DNA of 64,000 bases, from the NCBI GenBank assembly GCA_021613535.1, contig CP075496.1, forward strand, positions 5,766,001 to 5,830,000, given 5' to 3'. How positions within the stretch are numbered: the stretch's first letter is position 1; every line of letters begins with the position of its first letter. The notes under the pieces were generated by a model. The model was not told the DNA's origin. It did no database searches and was given only the letters and a program-made list of their open reading frames with translations. Origin of the DNA: Adineta vaga. Taxonomy: Eukaryota; Rotifera. This document shows positions 1 to 12,162 of this stretch, in pieces. The position numbers and the translations under genes are program-made.

Positions 1-1
1 A

Positions 2-1172
2 CGTAATGAATTAAAATCTTTGAAAGAAGATGCAGCAACATTTGCATCATTACGTGCAATGTTTGCAGCACGTTGTGATGAATATGTTACACAATTAGAT
101 GAACTTCAACGACAAGTTCATGCTGCTGAAGAAGAAAAGAAAACATTAAATTCATTACTTCGTATGGCAATTGAACAAAAACTAGCATTAACACAGAAGC
201 TAGAAGATTTAGAAATGGATAATGAACGTGCACATACGACTGTGACAGTTCCAAAACGAACAAATAATTTAAGTCATACTCTTTCATTAGCTAGTGCGAT
301 AACACCTACTTCAACAGGATCAACAATTGGATTATTAACAACCGTTCCAAATACGAATACTAGCAATAGCAGCAGCAACAACAACGTCAACAACAACCAT
401 AACAACAACAGCAACAATATTATGAATGCCAATCAACTTGTTGGTAATAATGGACAATCTCAAGAAGGAAGACGTGGAAGATTCATACCACCACGAGTAA
501 GTTTTAGGAAATATTTAATTTAAGAAAACACTTCCCATTAGAAATGAATAATATCAAGCAGAGCTTGTATGAATATATGGGAAATAATCTTTTCTCGCTA
601 TCATAGTCTAGTCAATTGTATCTTTTTGGAAAAGAGGTTTGTACAGTTGAAAACGAAAACATATTATTATGACGATTTATATTGGACCTCATTTCTCTCT
701 TATGCATGTTTCAGATGATGCAAGCTCTTGCGTCAAATCGAAATCAACAACTGCAAAACAAACGATAGAGAGATAATCAGTACGATAAAATAAAAATTGA
801 TGTTGCTCTTCATTTGATTTTTCTAATTTCGCTTGATTAAGTTCTAAATTAACATTGATAAAAAAAATGCACTCATAACGAATGACGCATGGTTTGCTCT
901 TTTTCTTTCCAATGATATATTTACAATGAAAAAAAAAACAACAATAAGAATAATAACATTGCACTAAAACGCAATCATCATACATATGAAAAAAAAATCA
1001 AACTTCTATTTGCATGAAAACAGCTGTTTTATTTTGTGTTTGACTTTTTTTCGTTGAAGTAATTATCGAATTGAAATCTAAATCAATATATTCTACTGTT
1101 TAGGGTCGTCAGCATAAAGCATTTATTACTCCAACTTCACATGTTCCTCCATCATCAAAATGGGGTCATTAA
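2..1172 (+). CDS. BICD: Bicaudal-D C-terminal region (5' truncated by window edge)
   Basis: Dynein/dynactin adaptor that links cargo to the minus-end motor. Only the C-terminal cargo-binding coiled coil is in the window. Exon 2-496 enters already open and reads [15 protein letters not shown], then [14 protein letters not shown] and [20 protein letters not shown], which is the highly conserved Bicaudal-D C-terminal segment. A long Ser/Thr/Asn-rich tail follows, with an Asn run near 360-430. A GTAAGT donor follows base 496 and the acceptor TTTAG precedes 1104. The last exon (1104-1172) adds about 22 residues ending SSKWGH and a TAA. The intron is 607 nt, longer than most here. The 5' end lies outside the window, so the start and upstream coiled coils cannot be judged. 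The Asn-rich tail is probably lineage specific. Confidence 0.9.
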
Positions 1173-3474
1173 AATGCATTATTAATCTTCATCTTTTCTG
1201 TGTAAATCAAAACAATATACTTGTGTGCTTTATTCCTTGTTTCTTTTTTTCCGTGATACATTTTTAAAAAAACTATCTCTGTAAATGCTTATATTGCTTT
1301 TCTTTGATCATTCCATACCTGTATCTTATGTTTCCTTTACTCGATAGTTGCTTTGCTAGTAGTTGTTCATTTATTTGTTTTGTTCTTACATTCCATCAAT
1401 TTCATACGTTTTTCTCTTAAATTTAAAGATCTGATTGGTTTTTTTAGCTTGATTTTATCTTTAAAAGTATGATAAACGGAGAGTGAAGATATTCTGTATG
1501 TTTTTTAAAACCACTTGGCACAATTGTATGAGATTGGTTTCTTTCTTTTTTTCTTCTCTTTCCTTGTTTTGTTTTTGTTCTGTTAAATATGTCTCTTGCA
1601 TATATATTTTAGTATAAAAAAACAAAGACAAAAGATACTATGTTAAGCGCATGGAAGATGTTCGAATGTTTTTTTTTGTCTTATTTCTCTCCCTTACACT
1701 CACTCTTTTTTAACTTTTGTTTATTTCTTGTTCCATGGCGATTTCTTCTCTTTTTTTAAATACATGCATTTGGAGAATACAAATGAACGCAGCTATCTCT
1801 GATTTCTATAAACAAAATCAATTGAAGGAATTAAAAATCATATGTATATATATATATATATGTCGATATAGACCATTCATTTTTCAAAATTCGATGGTTT
1901 GATTCTATTCTTCGTTCCAATCGATTAAAATAGTTCTTCATATTCGTAATGTTTATGTATGATAGATGTTGAAATGGCATTCTTAGTTTATCGTCTGTAA
2001 ATGCTCTTAAGCTTCTATTCAGCAAGTTGCACAAATAATGCATTTAGACATACACATGTTAGCTATTCTGTAAGTGATATCTGTTAGTAATATATTCTAA
2101 CGACAATCGATAATTGATGTCGACAATGTTGTTTGTATGATTATGTTCTTCTAATTGACAAAAAGCATCGATCGAAATTAATTGAATTCATTTTAACATA
2201 GAACATTTAGTTTCTTGTTTCTTGTTAATATATATATATATCATCTAGTCTATAATTATCAATCTGTCGAAATTTTATCATAGCTTTTCTGTCATTCGCA
2301 GCATGTATTTGTATAAGCTGTAAAGATAAGGATCAACAAGCAATGAGAAGAAAATCAATCAACCGATAATGGAAAATTGAAAAGCAAATGGCGCCCTCCG
2401 AGTGGACAACTGCTATATATGGTGCCATTCAGACTCGTTATCAGGATTAGAATGACGCTTGATTGACTTCATCATCAGCAACAACAACAGCAGCAGCAGC
2501 TATCCACTTGTGTATATTCTTTTGTTTCATATTTCGTGCACACGACGACAGATGGTCACATGTCCATATATACTCCCATTTCCTGTCGTTCATATATTCG
2601 TTCTCTTTCTCTTTATCGCACACTCTTCACTGTTCATTTAACAAATTCACTATCATAGGCATACATTAAAGATTGAAATCGACTTCCTCTACTCTTTTTG
2701 ATTGATCATCGAGTTCACAGGACGCGTCATTCTTCAAACGATGCTTTGTCGCGTGTCGCCACTCATCAATTGAACAAAAACATGCACATGACGGTCTCAT
2801 GAATAACACTCTGATGAGAGAAACTATACCAGCTGTTGTTCAATACATATAGAGTTTGTCTTAATTGTCTCATATTTCTGTCGTCAACCTGACGCGCACT
2901 ACCGATTTTGAAGACGAAACAATGTTCATGGCGGCACATATGTATGTCGATGTATCAAAACGAATATCTATACAAAAATGGATAGTCGAACAGGACACAC
3001 ACCGGGATAACGCCTCAGGAGTCTTAATACTGTTATCTCTTTCATTAACAATTCAACACTAGTAAAAGAACGAACACGACAACATGACACTATATTATTG
3101 ATAGATATATATATGTATGAGACTTGTATTACTGATAGATGAAGCAAAAGGGACAGGGAGAGAGAGAGAGAAAGAAAAAATACAAATACAGATGGCATCT
3201 TTTCTTTCTTTCCTTTTTTTTCAATTTTTTTCTCTTTGACAGATGTCGAAGAGAGAGAAGTCATATCGTGCTGAGCATTCATTAATGTCATTTGTCAACT
3301 TTCTCTCTCTCTCTCTTTTCTTTCTATCCGTTTTCCTCATTTTATCTTATTCTCCTATTTCTCTTAATTGAGCGACGCGTGCTCACTCGCTTCAGGAAAA
3401 AAAGCCCAATCTTCATCGTCGTTCTCGTCGAACATAGACATTTCCTGGTGAACGAACTCTACAAGAGACGTAAT
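1173..3474. other. Intergenic, no gene seen
   Basis: AT-rich with T-rich tracts, a short TA microsatellite near 1846-1861 and purine/pyrimidine runs near 3160-3330. It probably contains the 3' UTR of Bicaudal-D and the promoter and 5' UTR of the SPRY gene. No ORF here shows recognisable protein features. The open frame upstream of 3475 joins the next gene but is hydrophobic and of low complexity. Confidence 0.6.
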
Positions 3475-4473
3475 ATGAGTAAAAAAGAAGACGGAGAAGA
3501 ACAGACGATGTTAGCAGGAAAAAGAGATGATGGAAAGAAAAAATTCTTCCAACGACGTCAATGGCTAGAAAAAAGAAGAAAAAGAAAAAGAAAAAGAAGA
3601 AACAACATCATCATCGACCAGAATCAGAAACATCGGAACGTTAGTAATGGTGGTAGCCATAGAAGTACGGTTCGATCTGTGCCAACTTCTATTCTACCAC
3701 CATTATGTTGGTCTTCAACAAGTTTAATGTGTCATCTTCAAAGTGAACATATTTCTCATCGAAATTGTTTGGATAGTCAATGGAAGTGGTCGAAAATTAT
3801 TTCAACTGAATCAACAACAACAATTTTACTAGATAATAATCGACAAATATTATTCCATCCAAGAACAAGTTCATCTACCCAAGTTATTCTTGGTGATCAA
3901 CCATTGCCATCGAATGGAAAACATTATTGGGAAATCTTTATGCCTGCTGTATATGGAACATCCATTATGTTTGGTATTGCTAGTAAGTTATTAATAAATT
4001 TAATATATATTTATATAGCTTTTGGTTATAAAATAATTATTTTAGCTAATAAACAACAATTAATATCATCGTCATTTACAAATTTAATTGGAATTGATCA
4101 ACACGGTTGGGGATTATCACACCGTGGTTTATTATGGCATAATGGTATTTCACATCAATACTTATCTCAACCAATTGAATCACTACAACCCATTCTAATT
4201 GGTTTAGAATTTGATGCTGATGAACGAACACTTTCATATACAGTTAACAATCAATCCATTGGTATTGCATTTCGTGATATTCCAAATAATGTTTTACTCT
4301 ATCCAGCAGTATCATCGACAAGTGCACAAAGTACTATGATATTGAAACATCGATGTAAAATATGTTCAACTTTACGTGAAATTTGTTTGAAATCTATAAA
4401 ATCATCAGAATTAAAAGAAGAATTTTCCTATCAATTGTTACCTCGTCATTTAATTGAACAATTGATGAAGTAA
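3475..4473 (+). CDS. SPRY domain / SOCS box protein, SPSB3-like
   Basis: Predicted substrate receptor of an Elongin B/C-Cullin E3 ligase: the SPRY domain picks the target and the SOCS box recruits the ligase. Model: exons 3475-3982 and 4046-4473, intron 63 nt (GTAAGT...TTTTAG), 311 residues. The intron is a multiple of three without a stop, so unspliced RNA would also read through. After a Lys/Arg-rich N-terminus the SPRY core shows GKHYWEIFMP, FGIASNKQQL, GWGLSHRGLLWHNG and ALIG-type strands ending YPAVSSTSAQSTM. The C-terminal SOCS box shows TLREICLKSIK and LPRHLIEQLM. These resemble SPSB3 more than SPSB1/2/4. I chose ATG 3475 over the in-frame codon at 3292 because the extra 61 residues are hydrophobic low complexity; the choice is uncertain. 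Confidence 0.75.
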   Translation: MSKKEDGEEQTMLAGKRDDGKKKFFQRRQWLEKRRKRKRKRRNNIIIDQNQKHRNVSNGGSHRSTVRSVPTSILPPLCWSSTSLMCHLQSEHISHRNCLDSQWKWSKIISTESTTTILLDNNRQILFHPRTSSSTQVILGDQPLPSNGKHYWEIFMPAVYGTSIMFGIASKLLINLIYIYIAFGYKIIILANKQQLISSSFTNLIGIDQHGWGLSHRGLLWHNGISHQYLSQPIESLQPILIGLEFDADERTLSYTVNNQSIGIAFRDIPNNVLLYPAVSSTSAQSTMILKHRCKICSTLREICLKSIKSSELKEEFSYQLLPRHLIEQLMK

Positions 4474-6093
4474 GAACAGTGTATTATTATTATTATTATT
4501 GATGTCTAATTCATTGTCGTCATATTGTGCAAGTTTTCAGTTCTTTTTCTTTTCTGTTTTCTTTTCTTATGGCCGAGGTCGAGAATGTGCAATGCTCAAC
4601 ATATGTACAAAAAAAAAAGACTAGCATTGTAAATTGAATGTTCGTCTATTCTTTTCTTTTCTTTTCACATTCCTTACAAACACATTTTTGTCGTCGTTGT
4701 TTGTTCTCCTCCTCCTCTGTTCATTCCGAAATAATCAAAACAAAATAAGTTTTAAATATTTTTCTTGATGTTGTTATTTATGTATTATGATATTTATTGA
4801 TTTCGTTTCTTTTCTTTTCTTCAAAAACGAGTGCCATCTAGTCAAATGAGATGTTCATGCACAACGTTCATTTCTGTACAAATTGTCTTGTGTTTGTTTG
4901 CTTTCTTTTTTTTTTCATATTCGTACATATATATATTATTTGTCTTGACGAGCCAAGAAAAAACAAAGATATTTAAATAAATATAAATTATCATTTTAAT
5001 CACGAAATAGAACAGATATTTTCATGGTTTATTTATACGATACATAGCACAATTAGAAAGAAAGTGCATGGGAATCGTACAGAAGGATTAATTGATTATC
5101 CAACAAGGGAAAATAAATTGTTTATGTATCAGTTGTTACATTCTGCCTCGGTGACCTATGATAACGATGATAGAATTGAAAAGAATAATAGATACTACCA
5201 TTATGAATTTAGAATGTATCATAGCAATGATGTAAATATCAATGAACAATTTGAATCATAAAATAATTTCTTTGAGATTTATTAAATTTTCAATAGGAAA
5301 GTTTCTAATCTACATTTCATTCGTAATTTTCACAAATTGATTACTTGAGAATTTTATCAATGAACATAGATAAAACTGATTCGTTGCAATCAACTATACA
5401 AAATAAACTATAGACTGTTATTTAATAGATATTTATACATCTGGTAATCTGCTGCAACAGAGAATCGAACGATAAGAATATCCCTTGTCATTAGAAAAAA
5501 AAGTCCTTAGGGTATGAATAGAATAGTAATTTTCGATTTTTCTCTCCTGGGAAGAATAAATGAATCTTTCATGTAATGAAACTAGCAAGAATATTTTAAC
5601 TATAGCTAATTTAACTTCAGAAATATCGAAGCCTTTTATGAATGTTAGTCATGTAAAATCTTACTAAATAAAAGTAACGAACAAATTCTCAACTTAATGG
5701 TCACAGAAGCCGTATAAACATCATTATAAATTGACAATCACATCATATATGGCATTTAGTTATCGGTAAACAAAATGATGATTGTGCTACATCGTTCTTG
5801 AAATATTCATTGATAAAGTATCATGACATTCATCAACATATCGATACAAGGATAACATCTGACAATCTATTGTTTTCTGTATTTTCATCTTAGTTATGAT
5901 AATTTGAAACATAAATTCTGGTTTATGTATTCGACCAAAAAAAGCATCTGTTAATTTATAGAGAAAAAAATCATTTATTTACATGAAGCATCTGTAAAGT
6001 TCGTTGTTGATGTCATTAAAATTTCGACGCCCTTATTTATTATCGTTCGTCAACAAAAACTACATTTAATTTTATTCTTTTCATTCAATAGAA
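4474..6093. other. Intergenic, no gene seen
   Basis: T-rich stretch just after the SPRY gene, then AT-rich sequence. A 65-codon open frame at 5064-5261 has no recognisable features and I do not call it. I see no tRNA or clear repeat. Confidence 0.55.
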
Positions 6094-8968
6094 ATGATAT
6101 TCTTTGGTGCTAAAAAACGTAAAATTGTCACGCCTATTCAAGAACAAGTTTGTATCGAAGAACTTAGCTATAGAAAGATAAAAGCTTATAAGTATTCATT
6201 TAGAATCCAAATACACTATTCCGTGAACATATCTTGAGAAAGACTAATGCATCAAATTTACTTGTAACAGAATACGATACTATCGAAAGAAAAAAACCAA
6301 CTTCATTTTGGAAACGAGATCTGATTATTCCTCGATGGTTATTATTAACATTAGTTTCAATAGCAGTCATTCTATTTGCAGCATTCGCTTTATTTACAGC
6401 AATTGTAACATTGAAAAAAGAAACGAATGAAGGACCATGTAAAACAAATTCCGATTGCCGTCAAGATCTGGGTTTGATTTGTAATAATTATCGTTGTGGT
6501 TGTGCTTATTCACATTTTTGGAGTGGAGAATATTTTCTTTGTGAACGAAGACGAATGATTAATCGAACATGTACAAATGATTCCATGTGTGATTCTATGG
6601 CTGAATTAAAATGTCAAAATGTTACACAAAGGTAAATGAAAAGAAGAATTTATATGGAAATAATTTCTAATCTATTAGCAATGGAAATATTGAAAGTCAA
6701 TGTCAATGTGAAGCATCGACGACATGGAATGGAGTAAAAGTAAGTACACTATCGATTTGTTAATTGAAATAACATTCAATTCATATTCATTTGCATTGAG
6801 AAAACATATGGTTGCGAATCTTTTCTGTAGAAGTTTCAATAATAATGTTGATTTATAGTGTTTATTAATAAATCGATTCAACGCTCAGTGAATATTGTTC
6901 ATTGAATGTACAGTTGTATAAGAGTAGTCGAATATAAAGAATAAATTGTGTCAAATTTTTTCTTGTTCGAGGATTTATTTTATTTCTAGTGTGGTCCTCA
7001 AGGTATTTACAATGATCCATGTCTAATGGATGCTAATTGTGATTATAGTCGTTTTTTATTTTGTAATCTAACATTACAACTTTGTCGGTGTAATACATCC
7101 ATGTTTTGGAATGGAGATTTAACTTTAAAAGCAGGTACATGTGAATATAAACGAACGGTTGGACAATATTGCTATCCATATGATGATAATTGGTGTGATG
7201 ATATTGCACCTATTGGTCAAGGTCTTCATTGTACTCAATATTCGAATCCATATGAAAGTGCTTATGGTAAATAACAAAGTTTGTTCAATAGAAATATATA
7301 ATAGTTTCGGCCAATTTTTTAGGTATATGTCAATGTACAACAAATGAATTTTATAATGGTAGTGCCTTATTAGCAAATGGATTTTGTATCCCACATCATG
7401 TATATAATGAATCATGTACATCAACGTCTAATTGTGATTACCGAAGAAATTTAACGTGTTTAAATAATCTTTGTTTATGTGCACCAGGAAAAAATTATGA
7501 TTCAACAATTGTCAGTAATGGTGTAACGGGTGTGTTGTACCTGCTGCTGGTTATCGTGATAATTGTAGTTCTGCTATTCTTTGTAGTACATCGCAAAATC
7601 TTTATTGTGATTTTTCCTATTATGGCGGAGCAAATACAACAGGTATATGTTTGTGTAATAATTCTTGGTCATATTGGGATGGATTAATATGTACGAGAAA
7701 ACTTTCCGTTGGTGGTGAATGTTCGAATAATACACAATGTATATCATCCGATGGTCTCTTCTGTAGTAATTATTCTCAGTCGATTGGTACATGTGATTGT
7801 GATAAAAATCATTATTGGAATAATACATGTGTGCAGAAGAAGTGGTTTAATGAATCTTGTTCAACATCATATATTTGTGATGATAATCGTGGTTTACAAT
7901 GTCAAGGTACAGGTGGTGCTTTATTTGAAAAATGTGATTGTTATAATATAAGTTTTATTTGGGATTCATTATATGTTACTAATCGATCTCAGACATGTAT
8001 AAAGAAGCTAACAAATGATCAATCGACCTGCTATGGTGATTTAGAATGTGAAGATTTCAATTATTTAGTATGTACGAATGGTACATGTAAATGTGAATAT
8101 ATAGATTATTGGGATGGTAGTCGATGTCAAGCAAAACGAAATTACACTAATCCATGTGATAATACGACTCAATGTCGAGATTTTTCACCTGTCGATTTAA
8201 TTTGTCGACCTGGCCCAACAGCATCAAATGCATTACAATGTCTTTGCAGTTTAACTTCATATTGGGAAGATTGTCTTCAAGCATGTGTTGTTTCAAAAAA
8301 AGTAAAATATAGAACAGTTTCTTTTTTCAATTTAAATGATTTCTTTTTAGCGTCATCAACCATGTACACTTGTATCGAATTGTTCAAGTAATGAATGTGA
8401 TCAAACTGCTAATTTACAATGTTTGAATGATAGTATTTCAAATCAAACAGCATCTGGATGGTGGTATGTAATTGAAATAGATTAAATAGTTTGAACATTC
8501 GCATAATGATTTCTTTAGTAATTGTACTTCTTTACAATGGTGGAATGGAACATACTGCCGAGATAAAGGCATACCAGCTTGGGGAAATAATGCTAGTGCA
8601 ATATGTAATGCTACATATCAATGTGCCGATTATAATTTAGTTTCATGTCCACTTGCTTCTACTTGTGAATGTGCGACAACTAAATATTGGGTATGTATGA
8701 ATTCTAGTTTTTAATATATGTAATCTTAGTGAATTTATTTTTGAAAATCAATGTTTAGAATGGCGTAACGTGTTTAGATCGAGTAATAGTTAATGAGTCT
8801 TGTACATGGTGGCAGAATTCACCAGTAAATACAACAACATGTTTAAGTGCTGCTGGTGCTGGTCTACTTTGTAACAGTTCAAGCTGTACTTTAGGAGTCT
8901 GTACAGGTGGTTTTTGTTATTGTCCTTCGGGTAAAAACTGGAATTCTATATTTCGTATATGTGTTTAA
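6094..8968 (+). CDS. Cysteine-rich single-pass membrane protein with repeated EB-like modules (one frameshift)
   Basis: Function unknown; architecture suggests a cell-surface protein with a large disulfide-rich ectodomain. Exons: 6094-6147, 6204-6631, 6679-6739, 6990-7266, 7323-8301, 8351-8463, 8519-8690, 8759-8968; most introns are 47-68 nt. The short N-terminus is basic and cytoplasmic-looking, a hydrophobic helix follows at about residues 61-85 (PRWLLLTLVSIAVILFAAF), then about ten repeats of C-x(5-7)-C-x(6-8)-C-x(4-6)-C-x-C-x(3-6)-Y/F-W-x-G, each with N-x-S/T sites. No signal peptide, so a type II orientation is likely. The frame shifts by one missing base near 7521-7533: the upstream frame runs to GKNYDSTIVSNGVTG and the Cys-rich frame resumes as CVVPAAGYRDNC. 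With one base restored the model is 764 residues and closes in frame across the four remaining exons. Confidence 0.7.
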
Positions 8969-9722
8969 ACAACCAGTGAGTTTAAAAAGTGGATTCTAAT
9001 ATTTTCCTTAAACGCTTTTTTTGTATTTTCAGACTTTAACTGCTTTATATAAAATCACTGACATTTGAATATTGCTTGTAATTCATATTTTGAGAATCCT
9101 TTTTTTCAATATATAGAAAAAGTGAATCTATATCGATTTCAATATCAATACATATCTGAACTGCTAAAACAACATCAAACATAACAGACTAACTCTGTAC
9201 ATAATCTATCGGCACATTCTTTTTTGAAATTTCTCATGTGATGGGGCTGAGCTGTCTCAATCATACTCCTGGTATCGATATCTTACGCTTGAATAGATCT
9301 CATGTGTTTCCTCGTATTGTGTGCAAATTCACATTCTTTCAATCAAAACAAATAACTTAATTTTCGGAGATTTCGATAGTAGAATTTAAATTGCAAATAA
9401 TTATTTCACTAAACTCATATACACTACACTTGTTAGCGTCCTCTACTTAAAAATTATTCTGATTGGTTTAAATTTTTCATCGCTTGTCTTTTAAATCAAA
9501 TGTATACGAACGAACGAGTCGACGATAAACTGATTGCCTGAGTGGTCAACACGACAAGACAAAGAACGATAAGGAAAAAGAAACAAGAAAACAAATAATC
9601 CTACATTTAATTATCTTACCTTTTCAGTAAACTATATTATAATAGATGAGTATGTAATTTTGTCTTACCTGTGTTTTATGTTACTTTATAAATCGTGTTT
9701 TCTTTTTGTCAACAATAGACAT
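8969..9722. other. Intergenic, no gene seen
   Basis: AT-rich with no recognisable coding or RNA feature. It ends in a pyrimidine-rich stretch and an AG (9717-9718) immediately before the next start codon, which could be a trans-splice acceptor. Confidence 0.5.
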
Positions 9723-11723
9723 ATGACAATGAATTCGGATAAAATATTTTCTTGGGTAAAAGATTTTAAAGATTTTTGGTTACCACAAAATATTCCCAAT
9801 AATCGCCATTTATTTGAATTAATCACAAATAAATTCAATGAACTCGAATATTTACTCAATCGTAAGTACAGAAATTTATTTTCAAGGAAAGCACAAAAAT
9901 CTAACAACTTGTTTTTTTCCCAATAGGAAATACTCAACATGAAAACCAATCATCAATAGTTAATACATATCAATATGATCATCCGAATACTATAGAACAA
10001 GTTGACCTTTCAACACAACAAGCACCGGAATGTTCATTGCCAACATTACCAGACCGAAACAATCATATTGATGAAAATATTGAAAATCGAGAACAATTCT
10101 ATCGACCAGCTATTCGTATTAAACGTATTCCATTGGCTGAAGCCGAACTTTTCCTACCAGAAGGATGGAAACTTAGTAAAAAAAGATCTTTGGCATTATC
10201 GATTTTTTGTATAAAAAGAAAATGAACTTTCATTTTAGCTAAGTCGAAACGTGGCCGAAAGAAGGGGCAGAAAAAATCAGCAACAATCAATTCGAATGCA
10301 AATCCAATTAAAAAAAGTCCACGAAAAATCAAAGTACCTTTAGCATCAACTCAGGATGCAAATACAAGCGAAGGTAAGTATTTTTATTGAAACATTTTTC
10401 TATATGTGAAAGAAAAATAAAGCAGTTAAATAAGCAGATTTGATTTTCATAGCATTGGCCATTCTAAACATGTCGTATAATTGCAAAGCAATTTATCAAT
10501 CGTTTGTGTTATAGCTAGTTTTTCTTTATAAACTTAAATTTCAGCTGATGTTCTAGATCCTTCCTCTCATAATTGTATGGGTGAAATCGTGTGTAAAACA
10601 AAATTTCTTTAGTTGTCAAGACAATATTTTTCTTATTTTCTACCCTAGTAGACAACACTCAAGGTCGCTGTCGGCGGAAAGAACACTCGTAAAAATACTA
10701 TCTGCTAAAAGAATTTAAATGAGAAAATAAATATGTAAAATTAAGAAACCGTAGGATCTTGTTTATGTCATCAACAATTTATTATTACGCACATCATTTT
10801 TTTTCTTCATTTCTAAGAATTGAAATGTGCATAATCAAGGGATTTTTCTCAAATTTATTAATAGAACATAGAGAAAAGAAAATGAATTAATTCATATAAT
10901 GTGAAGTTTCATGCGTATGTTAAGTAGATAAAGTATGATTTTACTGAGTATAACAAAATATGGCAGTAAAATAATCCTTGTTTGAATAACAATAGACTAA
11001 GGTTTTGTCATGATTAAACTCGATAGTCTATGAAGTATTTTACTTATTTATTGTTTAGTTTCAAACAATGTACGAAAATCTGCTCGAACAAAAAAGAGTA
11101 CAAAATATGAATCAGCGTTATCTTTATTGAGCATTCCATCGACTAATGGTGATCAGAAGAAATGTCGACGAAAATTACGAGCTATGGATGGTGAAGATGA
11201 TGATTTGTTTACATTAGGAAATCTGTCTCAAACAAATCATACAAATGGTGATATCGATTGTGAACAAGTACCACGTTTTATTGGTCAGAATGGGATTTTA
11301 TCTCAAACACGTAAACTTAATGAAACAACAACATTATCTACATTTGATGATGATTTTACAATGAAATCACAATCACAAAAAACAAATATCGATGAAACAT
11401 TATCAAATCATCATTTCAATGAAAATAATACTCATACAATCGTTCCCGATGCACCCGTTGCAGAACCAATGAATATTCTTGAGGATGTAAGTGCAACTGA
11501 ACGCGAACAAATGTATCAAGATGTTGTAGAAACCGATGACAATGATTCGTTATTTACTTCACTTGAACTTACACGTGATAAAACGCAAGAACCAACTTCA
11601 GCTGTGAATAATCATTCAATTATTAATTATAATGATTGTATTGAAGACATATCTAACGATGGTGTGGATCCTCCTCCTTCATCTTCATCACCTAATTTAG
11701 CTTATTTTTCACTAACGACATAA
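9723..11723 (+). CDS. Basic, probably nuclear protein of unknown function
   Basis: Not recognised. Exons 9723-9861, 9927-10175, 10239-10373 and 11059-11723 give 395 residues with clean phases. The N-terminus is helical and aromatic (IFSWVKDFKDFWLPQN), the middle is basic with a likely nuclear localisation stretch (SKRGRKKGQKK, KKSPRKIK, RKSARTKK), and the C-terminal third is acidic and Ser/Asn-rich with DGEDDDLF. An optional 30-nt in-phase exon near 10545-10574 (acceptor TTTCAG) could lie in the 685-nt third intron. The layout loosely recalls INCENP-type chromatin proteins but no motif proves it. The start is the first ATG behind a strong acceptor (AG 9717-9718). It lies 439 bp upstream of ATRX on the same strand. 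Confidence 0.6.
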
Positions 11724-12162
11724 AGGTAAAAGCAAAACAGTTACATAAATACAATTTTTACGACTTAAAAAACTTTTCGTTTGATTTTCTTTTATATTAT
11801 GCTTCACTTGTTGGTTTGTTTTTTCTCGAAGATGATCTTGATTATTGTCTGTGTTCTCTGTAGTGTATATTTCTGTTTTGGTGTTCGATGGATGGGCTTT
11901 CAGTTTATTCTTCTTTTTTTTGTCTTCTCTCATAACAAATGTATTATCCATGAAGTGTTTTTACATGATAGTTATACGAGAGAACGAAATAAAGTTGGGA
12001 ACGAGTTATTTTCTTTCGTTCGTTTTTGCTTTTTCTTCTTGTATATTAATTGAAATAATAAAATTCATTTTTTGAAAACAAAAGAAAAATCATCTTCTTA
12101 TAAACAAAAAAGATGAATATATTCTCTTTCATTTTAGGCCATACACGTTTATTCTTAGATCT
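11724..12162. promoter_or_regulatory. Short intergenic region with poly(A) signal and candidate trans-splice acceptor
   Basis: Contains AATAAA-type signals near 11990 and 12055, then a pyrimidine-rich stretch and acceptor AG at 12136-12137, 25 nt before the ATRX start. No in-frame upstream exon of ATRX is visible, so the acceptor would serve a 5' UTR exon or a spliced leader. Confidence 0.45.

Noticed and set aside
2459-2669. Overlapping short ORFs near 2.5 kb
   Set aside because: Two frames open over the same low-complexity DNA, with no motif and no splice context.
3292-3474. N-terminal extension of the SPRY/SOCS gene from 3292
   Set aside because: In frame, but hydrophobic low-complexity sequence from pyrimidine-rich DNA; the ATG at 3475 fits the family better.
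5064-5261. 65-codon ORF
   Set aside because: No recognisable features, start not supported, AT-rich chance frame.
5455-5480. tRNA-like T-loop GTTCGATTC on the minus strand
   Set aside because: No cloverleaf arms or A/B box spacing around it; no tRNA gene could be supported anywhere in the window.
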